This document shows positions 1 through 5,582 of a stretch of 5,582 nt of DNA, piece by piece. Source of the DNA: Burkholderiales bacterium (GTDB lineage Bacteria > Pseudomonadota > Gammaproteobacteria > Burkholderiales > Casimicrobiaceae); the NCBI GenBank assembly GCA_031283405.1, contig JAITBX010000194.1, positions 1 through 5,582 on the forward strand. Reading direction: 5' to 3'. The position numbers and the translations under genes were made by a program. Under the pieces are notes generated by a model that made no database searches, was not told where the DNA came from, and was given only the letters and a program-made list of their open reading frames with translations. The number at the start of each line of letters is the position of its first letter. The stretch's first letter is position 1.

Positions 1-126
1 CAACATCAACTCGGCGCGAGTCAGCGCCGCTTCCGCGCGCTCAATGAATTCCGACCAACGCGCTTCCAATGTCGTTGCTAAAGTTGTTGCCGATGTTGTC
101 GCTGAAGTTGTCAATTTCGCATTCAT
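1..126 (-). CDS. DUF815-family ATP-binding protein, N-terminal fragment
   Basis: The first 42 codons of a gene that continues past the left edge. It starts at an ATG (126-124) 5 bases after the argJ stop, with no strong Shine-Dalgarno sequence, so translation is probably coupled to argJ. Residues 6-21 are a Thr/Ala/Ser/Leu-rich stretch made of four 4-residue repeats. From residue 22 the sequence is an amphipathic helix of the type ARWSEFIERAEAALTRAEL, which resembles the N-terminus of the predicted AAA+ ATPases of the DUF815 family. I recall that family being encoded directly after argJ in many Betaproteobacteria. The Walker motifs lie outside the window, so the ATPase assignment rests on the helix and on gene order. 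The cellular role of DUF815 proteins is not well established. A start downstream of the repeat (for example the TTG at 69-67) cannot be ruled out. Confidence 0.6.
   Translation of the reverse strand, partial: MNAKLTTSATTSATTLATTLEARWSEFIERAEAALTRAELML
64..111 (-). repeat. Imperfect 12-bp tandem repeat, four units, coding
   Basis: Read on the minus strand, four in-frame 12-base units follow one another: ACAACTTCAGCG (111-100), ACAACATCGGCA (99-88), ACAACTTTAGCA (87-76) and ACGACATTGGAA (75-64). They encode TTSA, TTSA, TTLA and TTLE. Neighbouring units share most positions. The repeat lies at codons 6-21 of the DUF815-type gene. This is seen directly. That it is a recent expansion with variable copy number is inference. 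Confidence 0.75.
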
Positions 127-131
127 GTTTT

Positions 132-1391
132 TCAACTACGGTAATCAGCGTTGATGGAAACGTAATCATACGACAGATCGCAAGTCCACACTGTCGCCGA
201 AGCGCCGTCTTTCTTCATTCCCAAATCGATCCGCACCGTGATTTCGGGCTGGTTCATCACCCGCTGCCCCGCTTCTTCCGTATAGCTCGACGCGCGACCG
301 CCATCGACGATCACTGCCACATCGTCAAGCCACAAGCGAACACGCGACACGTCAAGCTCCGACGGCGCGGCGTTGCCGATCGCACAAACGATGCGTCCCA
401 AGTTAGGATCGGACGCAAAAAACGCCGTCTTTACCAACGGCGAATGCGCCACTTCAAACGCCACCTGACGACACTCTTCGACGTTGCGCCCGCCTTCGAC
501 TTGAATTGTAATGAACTTGGTCGCGCCCTCGCCGTCGCGCGCGATGGCTTGCGCCAAACGTACGGCCACACCGAGCAACGCTTCTTTGAATATCGGCAAG
601 CGCGGATCGCTGCTTGTTGTCAACGGCGAAACTTTTGCTTGCCCCGTCGCCATGCCGATCAAAGTGTCGTTGGTCGAAGTGTCGCCATCGACGGTGACTG
701 CGTTGAACGAACCGTCAGCCACTTCGCGCAGCAACGGCTGCCATAACGATGCCGCTATCGGCATGTCGGTGGCGATGAATCCCAGCATCGTCGCCATATT
801 CGGATGAATCATCCCCGCGCCTTTGGCGATGCCGGTGATGCTGATCGGCACGCCGTCGATGCGCACTTGCGCCGATGCAGCTTTGTGAACGGTGTCGGTG
901 GTCATGATCGCTTGCGCCGCCGTCAACCACGCTGCCGCGTCGCCGCCTTCGTTGCAACGATGAAACGCTTCCGGCAAGCCCGCCAACAATTTGTCGATCG
1001 GCAACGGTTCCATAATCACGCCGGTCGAGCACACCATCACTTCTTCCGGCGCACATTTCAACAGCGCCGCTACTTCGCGGCAAGTGCGGCGCGCATGTTC
1101 CAATCCCGACGCACCGGTGCCGGCGTTGGCGTTGCCGGCGTTGATGACTACTGCACGCAACGATTTGCCGCACTGCTGTTGCCACGCCAGATGCTCACGA
1201 TCGACCAGCACCGGCGCGGCGCAAAAACGGTTCTGCGTGAAAACAGCGGCGGCCTTCGTTTCCGGCGCGCATTCGATCATCAGCACATCGTTGCGCTGCC
1301 AGTTCTTGATTTGCGCCGCCACGGCGCCCAGACGAATCCCGGGAACGGGAAACACATCGTCAACTGTTGAAGGGGGATAACAAACCGGCAT
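132..1391 (-). CDS. argJ: ArgJ: glutamate N-acetyltransferase / ornithine acetyltransferase
   Basis: A complete 419-aa ArgJ, close to the usual family length of about 400. The enzyme moves the acetyl group from N-acetylornithine to glutamate (EC 2.3.1.35), recycling acetyl in arginine biosynthesis in the cytoplasm. Many members also make N-acetylglutamate from acetyl-CoA (EC 2.3.1.1), and sequence alone does not settle which type this is. ArgJ is an N-terminal-nucleophile enzyme that cuts itself into two chains. The cleavage motif KGAGMIHPNMATMLGF is intact, with predicted cleavage between Ala200 and Thr201, the nucleophile. The oxyanion-hole pair is seen as CSTG at 121-124 (Thr123, Gly124). 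Other family signatures are VINAGNANA (82-90), DGDTSTNDT (235-243), ARDGEGATKF (284-293) and the C-terminus DLSYDYVSINADYRS. The ATG is chosen because an SD-like AGGGAA lies 6 bases upstream and the N-terminus fits the family. It follows secA by 78 bases and runs into the DUF815 gene. Confidence 0.97.
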   Translation of the reverse strand: MPVCYPPSTVDDVFPVPGIRLGAVAAQIKNWQRNDVLMIECAPETKAAAVFTQNRFCAAPVLVDREHLAWQQQCGKSLRAVVINAGNANAGTGASGLEHARRTCREVAALLKCAPEEVMVCSTGVIMEPLPIDKLLAGLPEAFHRCNEGGDAAAWLTAAQAIMTTDTVHKAASAQVRIDGVPISITGIAKGAGMIHPNMATMLGFIATDMPIAASLWQPLLREVADGSFNAVTVDGDTSTNDTLIGMATGQAKVSPLTTSSDPRLPIFKEALLGVAVRLAQAIARDGEGATKFITIQVEGGRNVEECRQVAFEVAHSPLVKTAFFASDPNLGRIVCAIGNAAPSELDVSRVRLWLDDVAVIVDGGRASSYTEEAGQRVMNQPEITVRIDLGMKKDGASATVWTCDLSYDYVSINADYRS

Positions 1392-1397
1392 GATGCT

Positions 1398-1403
1398 TTC
1401 CCT
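1398..1403 (-). promoter_or_regulatory. Ribosome binding site of argJ
   Basis: AGGGAA on the minus strand, 6 bases before the ATG at 1391. It is a partial Shine-Dalgarno match at correct spacing and supports this start codon. Confidence 0.55.
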
Positions 1404-1423
1404 ATCGTTATTTTGAAGCGGTG

Positions 1424-1452
1424 ATTTTGAAAACGAACTCCAATCGCGCCAA
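1424..1452 (-). promoter_or_regulatory. Weak candidate sigma-70 promoter for argJ
   Basis: TTGGCG (1452-1447) and CAAAAT (1429-1424) on the minus strand are separated by 17 bases, each matching 4 of 6 consensus positions. It sits in the 78-base secA-argJ gap, in which I see no terminator hairpin. argJ could therefore equally be transcribed from upstream of secA. Matches this weak are common by chance. Confidence 0.22.
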
Positions 1453-1469
1453 CGGCTCGCGTCAACCGC

Positions 1470-4181
1470 TTACGCCAACTTGCCGTGGCAATGCTTGTAT
1501 TTTTTTCCGGAGCCGCAAGGACAAGGATCGTTGCGTCCCACTTTTTCGCCGACGCGCACAAACGGAATGGCCGGCGCTTCGGGCGCTTCCTCCAACGCTT
1601 CGTCGTAACCGGCGTGCTGATAACGCACGTTCGACACATTCGGCGTTTGCTCTTCGACGGCTTCGACATCCTCCGGCGTGCGCACCTGCACCGTCAACAT
1701 CACCCGCACCACATCGTGCTTGATCCGGTCGAGCATGGAGGAAAACAGTTCAAACGCTTCGCGCTTGTATTCCTGTTTCGGATTTTTCTGCGCATAGCCG
1801 CGCAAGCCGATCCCCTGCCGCAGATGGTCGAGCGACGCCAGATGTTCGCGCCAGTGTTGATCGATCATCGACAACACGAGGCTGCTCTCGAACTGCCGCA
1901 TCGTCGGCGCGCCCACGGTTTCGGTGTGCGATGTCCATTGTTGCACCGCCAACTCGGCCAGATGTTCGCGCAGCTCGTCTTCACCGTGATCGGATTTTTC
2001 CTTGAGCCAATCAGCGACATCGACTTTCATCTGATATTCGGAAACCAGCGCCGCCTCCAGCCCCGGTACATCCCAGTGTTCCTCCACCGACTCCAGCGGA
2101 ATGTAGCGCTGCATCAGCGTGCCGACTTCATCGCGAACCATGCTGTTGATGGTGTCGGAAATATCCTCGGACTCCAACAACTCGTTGCGTTGCTGATAAA
2201 TCACGCGACGCTGATCGTTGGCCACGTCGTCGAATTCGAGCAACTGTTTGCGAATGTCGAAGTTGCGCGTTTCAACGCGATGCTGCGCCTTCTCGATCGA
2301 GCGATTGATGATCGGATGTTCGATCGGCTCACCCGGTGGCATCTTCATCCGCTGCATGATGTTACCCAAACGCTCGCCGCCGAAAATTCGCAGTAACGGG
2401 TCTTCGAGCGACAGATAAAAGCGCGACGAACCCGGGTCGCCCTGCCGACCGGAACGGCCGCGCAACTGATTGTCGATCCGGCGCGATTCGTGACGTTCGG
2501 TGCCGATGATGTGCAGCCCGCCGAGCGACACCACTTTTTCGTGACGCGCTTGCCAATCAGCGCGCAAGTCTTCAATCGCTTTTTCTTTCTGTGTTTCGGT
2601 CAGCGCTTCGTCTTCGTGGATTTTCAGAATCTGCGGCTCAAACGCGCCGCCCAGCACAATGTCGGTGCCGCGCCCTGCCATGTTGGTGGCGATGGTGACC
2701 GCTTTTTCACGACCGGCCTGCGCCACGATCTCGGCTTCACGCGCGTGGTGCTTGGCGTTCAACACCTGATGCGGCAGTTTCGCTTTATCGAGATGCTTCG
2801 ACAACAATTCCGAATTTTCGATCGACGTGGTGCCGACCAGCACCGGCTGACCGCGCGAATGGCAATCTTCGATGTCGGCGATCACGGCGTCCACTTTTTC
2901 CTGAAACGTGCGAAACACCAGATCGTTCATATCCTTGCGAATCATCGGCATGTGCGTCGGAATCACCACCGTTTCCAGATTGTAGATTTGCTGGAACTCG
3001 AACGCTTCGGTGTCGGCAGTGCCGGTCATCCCCGCCAGCTTTTCGTACATCCGAAAATAATTCTGGAACGTGATCGACGCCAGCGTTTGATTTTCGCGCT
3101 GAATCGGCACACCCTCTTTTGCCTCGACCGCCTGATGCAGCCCTTCCGACCAGCGCCGTCCCGGCATCAAGCGACCAGTGAATTCATCGACGATGATCAC
3201 TTCGCCGTTCTGAACGACGTAATGTTGATCGAGGAGAAACAGCGCATGAGCGCGCAGCGCCGCATAGAGATGGTGCATCAGCGAAATGTTACCGCTGTCG
3301 TACAAGCTGCTGCCTTCGGGAATCAATCCCGCTTCGGCAAGCAACGCTTCAGCGTGTTCGTGCCCTTCTTCCGACAACAACACCTGCCGGCCTTTTTCAT
3401 CGACCCAATAATCGCCGGAGCCTTTTTCTTCCTGCTGACGTGTCATCTTGGGCGCAATGGCGTCGAGCCGGTAATACATATCGACATTGTCGTCGGCCTG
3501 CCCCGAGATAATCAGCGGCGTGCGCGCTTCATCGATCAGAATCGAGTCCACTTCGTCAACCACCGCAAATTTCAACCGGCGCTGAACGCGGCTCTTTGCG
3601 CTCATCTCCATGTTGTCGCGCAGATAGTCGAAGCCGTATTCGTTGTTGGTGCCGTAAGTGATATCGGCAGCGTACGCTTCCTGTTTCTGCTCGTGCGGCA
3701 TCTGCGACAAATTGATGCCGACCGTCATGCCGAGAAATTTGTAGATGCGTCCCATCCAGTCGGCGTCGCGTTGCGCCAGATAATCGTTGACGGTCACCAC
3801 ATGCACGCCTTCGCCGGCCAGCGCATTGAGATAAACCGGCAACGTCGCCACCAGCGTTTTTCCTTCGCCGGTGCGCATCTCGGCGATCTTGCCGTAATGC
3901 AGCGCCATGCCGCCGATCAACTGCACATCGAAGTGTCGCATGTTGAGCACCCGCTTGGCCGCTTCGCGCACCACCGCAAACGCTTCCGGCAACAGGGCTT
4001 CCAGACTTTCGCCGTTCGCCACCCGTTCCTTGAAGACAGCGGTTTTGTCGCGTAATTCGTCGTCGGACAATGCCGCCGTCGCCGGTTCCAGCGCGTTGAT
4101 TTTTCGCACCACCCCTTGGTATTGCTTCAACAACCGCTCATTGCGGCTGCCGAAAATTCGGGTAAGAAAATTGCCGATCAT
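1470..4181 (-). CDS. secA: SecA preprotein translocase ATPase
   Basis: A complete 903-aa SecA, about the E. coli length. It is the cytosolic motor that binds SecYEG and pushes unfolded preproteins across the inner membrane using ATP. Walker A is MRTGEGKT (102-109, Lys108) and Walker B is VVDEVDS (207-213, Asp209), both numbered as in E. coli. The preprotein cross-linking domain lies roughly at 226-370. The second nucleotide-binding domain holds ATNMAGRGTDI (498-508) and the helicase motif VI-like QLRGRSGRQGDPG (572-584). The helical scaffold and two-helix finger follow, with HWREHLASLDHLRQG (776-790) and fingertip LRGYAQ (Tyr796). An acidic linker leads to the zinc site at the C-terminus, Cys887-x-Cys889-x8-Cys898-His899, which binds SecB and phospholipids in this family. 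The N-terminus (GNFLTRIFGSRNER) aligns with E. coli SecA, which fixes the ATG, yet no Shine-Dalgarno sequence precedes it. No secM gene is visible upstream; the M23 gene and a terminator are there instead. Confidence 0.99.
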   Translation of the reverse strand: MIGNFLTRIFGSRNERLLKQYQGVVRKINALEPATAALSDDELRDKTAVFKERVANGESLEALLPEAFAVVREAAKRVLNMRHFDVQLIGGMALHYGKIAEMRTGEGKTLVATLPVYLNALAGEGVHVVTVNDYLAQRDADWMGRIYKFLGMTVGINLSQMPHEQKQEAYAADITYGTNNEYGFDYLRDNMEMSAKSRVQRRLKFAVVDEVDSILIDEARTPLIISGQADDNVDMYYRLDAIAPKMTRQQEEKGSGDYWVDEKGRQVLLSEEGHEHAEALLAEAGLIPEGSSLYDSGNISLMHHLYAALRAHALFLLDQHYVVQNGEVIIVDEFTGRLMPGRRWSEGLHQAVEAKEGVPIQRENQTLASITFQNYFRMYEKLAGMTGTADTEAFEFQQIYNLETVVIPTHMPMIRKDMNDLVFRTFQEKVDAVIADIEDCHSRGQPVLVGTTSIENSELLSKHLDKAKLPHQVLNAKHHAREAEIVAQAGREKAVTIATNMAGRGTDIVLGGAFEPQILKIHEDEALTETQKEKAIEDLRADWQARHEKVVSLGGLHIIGTERHESRRIDNQLRGRSGRQGDPGSSRFYLSLEDPLLRIFGGERLGNIMQRMKMPPGEPIEHPIINRSIEKAQHRVETRNFDIRKQLLEFDDVANDQRRVIYQQRNELLESEDISDTINSMVRDEVGTLMQRYIPLESVEEHWDVPGLEAALVSEYQMKVDVADWLKEKSDHGEDELREHLAELAVQQWTSHTETVGAPTMRQFESSLVLSMIDQHWREHLASLDHLRQGIGLRGYAQKNPKQEYKREAFELFSSMLDRIKHDVVRVMLTVQVRTPEDVEAVEEQTPNVSNVRYQHAGYDEALEEAPEAPAIPFVRVGEKVGRNDPCPCGSGKKYKHCHGKLA

Positions 4182-4208
4182 GTTGGAAAATAAATTTTTC
4201 TGCTGCCT

Positions 4209-4253
4209 GAAAAAATAAAGGGGTGAGATTGCTCACCCCTCATCCATTTTTTT
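4209..4253 (-). terminator. Intrinsic terminator after the M23 gene, upstream of secA
   Basis: A perfect 9-bp stem, AGGGGTGAG (4219-4227 on the plus strand) with CTCACCCCT (4232-4240), closed by a 4-base loop. On the minus strand it is followed by TTATTTTTT (4218-4210), a classic U-tract. It begins 28 bases after the M23 stop codon and ends about 37 bases before the secA ATG. On the plus strand the hairpin is also followed, after 6 bases, by seven T (4247-4253), so weak bidirectional action is possible. No plus-strand gene ends here. Because it lies in the secA leader it could also act as an attenuator; that is inference. Confidence 0.85.
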
Positions 4254-4268
4254 ATTCTACTCAACTGC

Positions 4269-5201
4269 TTATGAAATCGGAGACTCGCCCATCGTCTTCA
4301 AAAAGCGCGTCGGATTCTGCGCCACACCATTCAAACGAACTTCAAAGTGCAGATGCGGCCCTGTTGACCGTCCCGTCGAACCGACGGTGGCGATCGCTTG
4401 CCCACGCACAACCAGATCGCCCACATTCACCAGCAGTTCTGAATTGTGTCCATAGCGTGTGACCAGACCGTTGCCGTGGTCGATCTCGATAAGTTTACCA
4501 TACTGCGGGTGCGTTTCCGCACGAATGACCTTGCCCGCCGCCGCGGCCACGACCGGCGTTCCCGGCAGCGCCGAAAAATCGATCCCTTCGTGAAAGGCTC
4601 TCATTCCGGTGAACGGATCGACGCGATAACCGAAATCCGACGACCGCCAAGTGGCCTCTACCGGCTGCAACGACGGCAAGAAGCGGCGATTGGCCGAATC
4701 TTCGACCAGCATTCCTTCCATCACATTCAAGCGATCGCTTTCCAGCGAGATTTTCTGAGTCAAACTGTCGATCAACGTTCCCAACTCAGCCGCGCTGAAC
4801 GGCCGCGCCGGCAATGGCGATTCGGCGCCGCCCTGACCAACGCCGGCTATCGACGCATCCTTGGGCGTCAACCCGGCGGTTTTTGCCAGCCGCGCACTCA
4901 GCGCATCGAGTCGCTCCGTCTGCGCCTGCAACTCGCCCAGCCGTACCGCCATCGCACTCAAATGCCCCTGCAACGTTTCCTGAGCGCGCAACGCCTCGGC
5001 GCGCTGGTCGGCCAAAACGATTTTCTGCAGCCACGGATGCTCCGTCGCCGCCGCCCATTTCAACACGACATAGTTGAGAGCCACCGAACACACGATGAAC
5101 AACGCCACCGCCGCCGCCGCCGCCAGAACTGCGTGTCTCCAGTTCAGAGCGATCGTGCGCACCGGCTTTGCCGCATCAGAACTTACTACTAAAATGTTCA
5201 A
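4269..5201 (-). CDS. M23/LytM-family zinc metallopeptidase, membrane-anchored
   Basis: A complete 310-aa protein predicted to cut, or help regulate cutting of, peptidoglycan peptide cross-bridges in the periplasm. Residues 1-22 are a short cytoplasmic tail with basic residues. Residues about 23-49 form one hydrophobic helix (uncleaved anchor), beginning with five GCG-encoded alanines. A periplasmic, probably coiled-coil stretch (about 60-108) and a variable linker follow. The LytM domain occupies about 185-300. All catalytic residues expected from LytM are present: zinc ligands His204 and Asp208 (HEGID) and His285, and catalytic His252 (GHN) and His283 (HLH). It is therefore predicted to be active, unlike the degenerate EnvC/NlpD activators. 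The start is TTG (5201-5199), because AAGGA lies 7 bases upstream, an in-frame TAA lies 7 codons upstream, and no ATG is available. M23 genes of this type occur beside secA in many Betaproteobacteria. The exact substrate is unknown. Confidence 0.92.
   Translation of the reverse strand: MNILVVSSDAAKPVRTIALNWRHAVLAAAAAVALFIVCSVALNYVVLKWAAATEHPWLQKIVLADQRAEALRAQETLQGHLSAMAVRLGELQAQTERLDALSARLAKTAGLTPKDASIAGVGQGGAESPLPARPFSAAELGTLIDSLTQKISLESDRLNVMEGMLVEDSANRRFLPSLQPVEATWRSSDFGYRVDPFTGMRAFHEGIDFSALPGTPVVAAAAGKVIRAETHPQYGKLIEIDHGNGLVTRYGHNSELLVNVGDLVVRGQAIATVGSTGRSTGPHLHFEVRLNGVAQNPTRFLKTMGESPIS
5168..5195 (+). promoter_or_regulatory. Candidate sigma-70 promoter for the dciA-like gene
   Basis: TTGCCG (5168-5173, 4 of 6) and TAAAAT (5190-5195, 5 of 6) are separated by 16 bases on the plus strand. 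Transcription would begin near 5202, giving a leader of about 50 bases before the ATG at 5252. The site lies inside the first 12 codons of the oppositely oriented M23 gene. It is predicted only from consensus matches. Confidence 0.45.
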
Positions 5202-5208
5202 TGGAGTA

Positions 5209-5213
5209 TCCTT
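5209..5213 (-). promoter_or_regulatory. Ribosome binding site that fixes the TTG start of the M23 gene
   Basis: AAGGA on the minus strand, within GAAGGATAC, 7 bases before the TTG at 5201-5199. This is a good Shine-Dalgarno match at good spacing, and an in-frame TAA further upstream prevents any longer protein. Confidence 0.75.
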
Positions 5214-5251
5214 CTTTCTTTACCACTTCTCTGAGCCGGAACGCACTGCTT

Positions 5252-5582
5252 ATGTCCCCTGCCAGTTCTTTCAATCCGTTGGCTCGCGTCATCGAAACCG
5301 AGCCACAACTTGCCGCTTGGTTGCGCCGCTACCAAATGGAAGCTGCGCTGACCCGCGCCGTCCGCGCCCGCCTGCCGCGCTTGATCGCCAATCAAGTTCG
5401 CGTCACCGATTTGAAGGGGCGAGAACTTGAACTGACCGTCCCTTCCGGCGCGCTGGCAACGGCAATTCGCCAGCGGGTTCCCGAACTGCTGGCCGCGCTG
5501 GTGTCGCTATCTCACGACTTTAATGGAATTCGGGTTCGTGTGCAACCTCTGGCCGCTATAAAATCACCTTCGTCGCAGCCCC
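5252..5582 (+). CDS. dciA: DUF721/DciA-family protein, 5' part (probable helicase loader)
   Basis: An open frame of 110 codons with no stop, cut off by the right edge. The protein starts MSPASSFNPLARVIETEP, continues with a helical, Arg-rich section (LTRAVRARLPRLIANQVRV, about residues 33-51), then alternates strand and helix through LELTVPSGALATAIRQRVPELLAAL and ends the visible part with GIRVRVQPL. This pattern (basic helical segment, a LP..L......V..L....L.L...S.A....R...P.LL.AL core, and a final strand) is that of DUF721. DUF721 includes DciA, which helps load the replicative helicase DnaB in bacteria lacking DnaC. The family call rests on pattern recognition, and the helicase role is by family. 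An in-frame ATG at 5201 would add 17 residues, but it coincides with the predicted transcription start and has no SD, so 5252 is preferred. The SD before 5252 is also weak. It diverges from the M23 gene across 50 bases. Confidence 0.72.
   Translation, partial: MSPASSFNPLARVIETEPQLAAWLRRYQMEAALTRAVRARLPRLIANQVRVTDLKGRELELTVPSGALATAIRQRVPELLAALVSLSHDFNGIRVRVQPLAAIKSPSSQP

Noticed and set aside
69..1370. Plus-strand frames opposite argJ (69-746, 804-1370) and minus-strand out-of-frame ones (715-1185).
   Set aside because: argJ is unambiguous in its own frame with every catalytic motif; the others have compositions typical of shadow frames.
1392..1469. A possible terminator between secA and argJ.
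   Set aside because: I found no stem of useful length followed by a U-tract on the minus strand in this gap.
1441..1472. A TTGACG -35-like box just after the secA stop (minus strand) as an argJ promoter.
   Set aside because: At 17 bases spacing the partner is TGGAGT, only 3 of 6 matches. The TTGGCG/CAAAAT pair is slightly better and was listed at low confidence.
2490..4055. A long plus-strand open frame (521 codons) antisense to secA, and another at 1485-2396.
   Set aside because: Both lie wholly opposite secA, are rich in His/Arg/Phe as expected from the reverse complement of a GC-rich gene, and resemble no family I recognise. They are shadows of secA codon bias.
4390..4738. Two GCGATCGC octamers (4390-4397, 4731-4738), resembling the cyanobacterial HIP1 repeat.
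   Set aside because: Only two copies, both in codon context, and every gene here is proteobacterial in character. General GATC richness explains them.
4446..5430. Plus-strand frames at 4446-5192 and 5074-5430.
   Set aside because: The first is antisense to the M23 gene. The second overlaps the dciA-like gene out of frame and ends inside it, with no recognisable domain.
1..5582. CRISPR arrays, insertion sequences, tRNA genes, defence or toxin genes.
   Set aside because: None is seen. The window is almost fully occupied by five recognisable core genes, and the only tandem repeats are the short coding ones listed.

Overview
The window reads as chromosomal, housekeeping bacterial DNA, most likely from a betaproteobacterium (Burkholderiales or Nitrosomonadales type) or a close gammaproteobacterial relative. 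The reasons are gene content and order: a DUF721/DciA-type gene divergent from an M23 peptidase gene, then secA, argJ and the start of a DUF815-type ATPase gene. From memory this order resembles the ftsZ-lpxC-secA-argJ region of Betaproteobacteria. The protein sequences (SecA with a C-terminal zinc motif, proteobacterial-style ArgJ) agree. Base composition is moderately GC-rich and looks even throughout, with no sign of horizontal transfer. No tRNA, rRNA, insertion sequence or CRISPR is visible.

Layout on the minus strand, in transcription order (right to left): an M23/LytM-type zinc metallopeptidase anchored by one N-terminal membrane helix (5201-4269, TTG start), then an intrinsic terminator hairpin (4240-4219). 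Next come secA (4181-1470, complete, 903 aa), a 78-base gap, argJ (1391-132, complete, 419 aa), and after only 5 bases the first 42 codons of a DUF815-family ATP-binding protein (126-1) that runs off the left edge. On the plus strand the 5' part of a DUF721/DciA-like gene (from 5252) runs off the right edge. Five genes therefore fill almost all of the window, and the longest non-coding stretch is under 90 bases.

Functionally this is a cluster of mostly unrelated core functions: cell-wall remodelling (M23), preprotein export (SecA), the cyclic arginine pathway (ArgJ), an uncharacterised AAA-type ATPase (DUF815), and probable replicative helicase loading (DciA). argJ and the DUF815 gene are almost certainly co-transcribed. 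secA is separated from the M23 gene by a terminator and probably has its own transcription signal or partial read-through. The M23 and dciA genes diverge from a very compact start region in which the best dciA promoter lies inside the first codons of the M23 gene.

I found no convincing new system. The points most worth a second look are the compact divergent M23/dciA start region, the secA leader (hairpin, then an AU-rich stretch without a Shine-Dalgarno sequence), and a four-unit 12-bp repeat coding for a Thr/Ala-rich N-terminus on the DUF815 protein.
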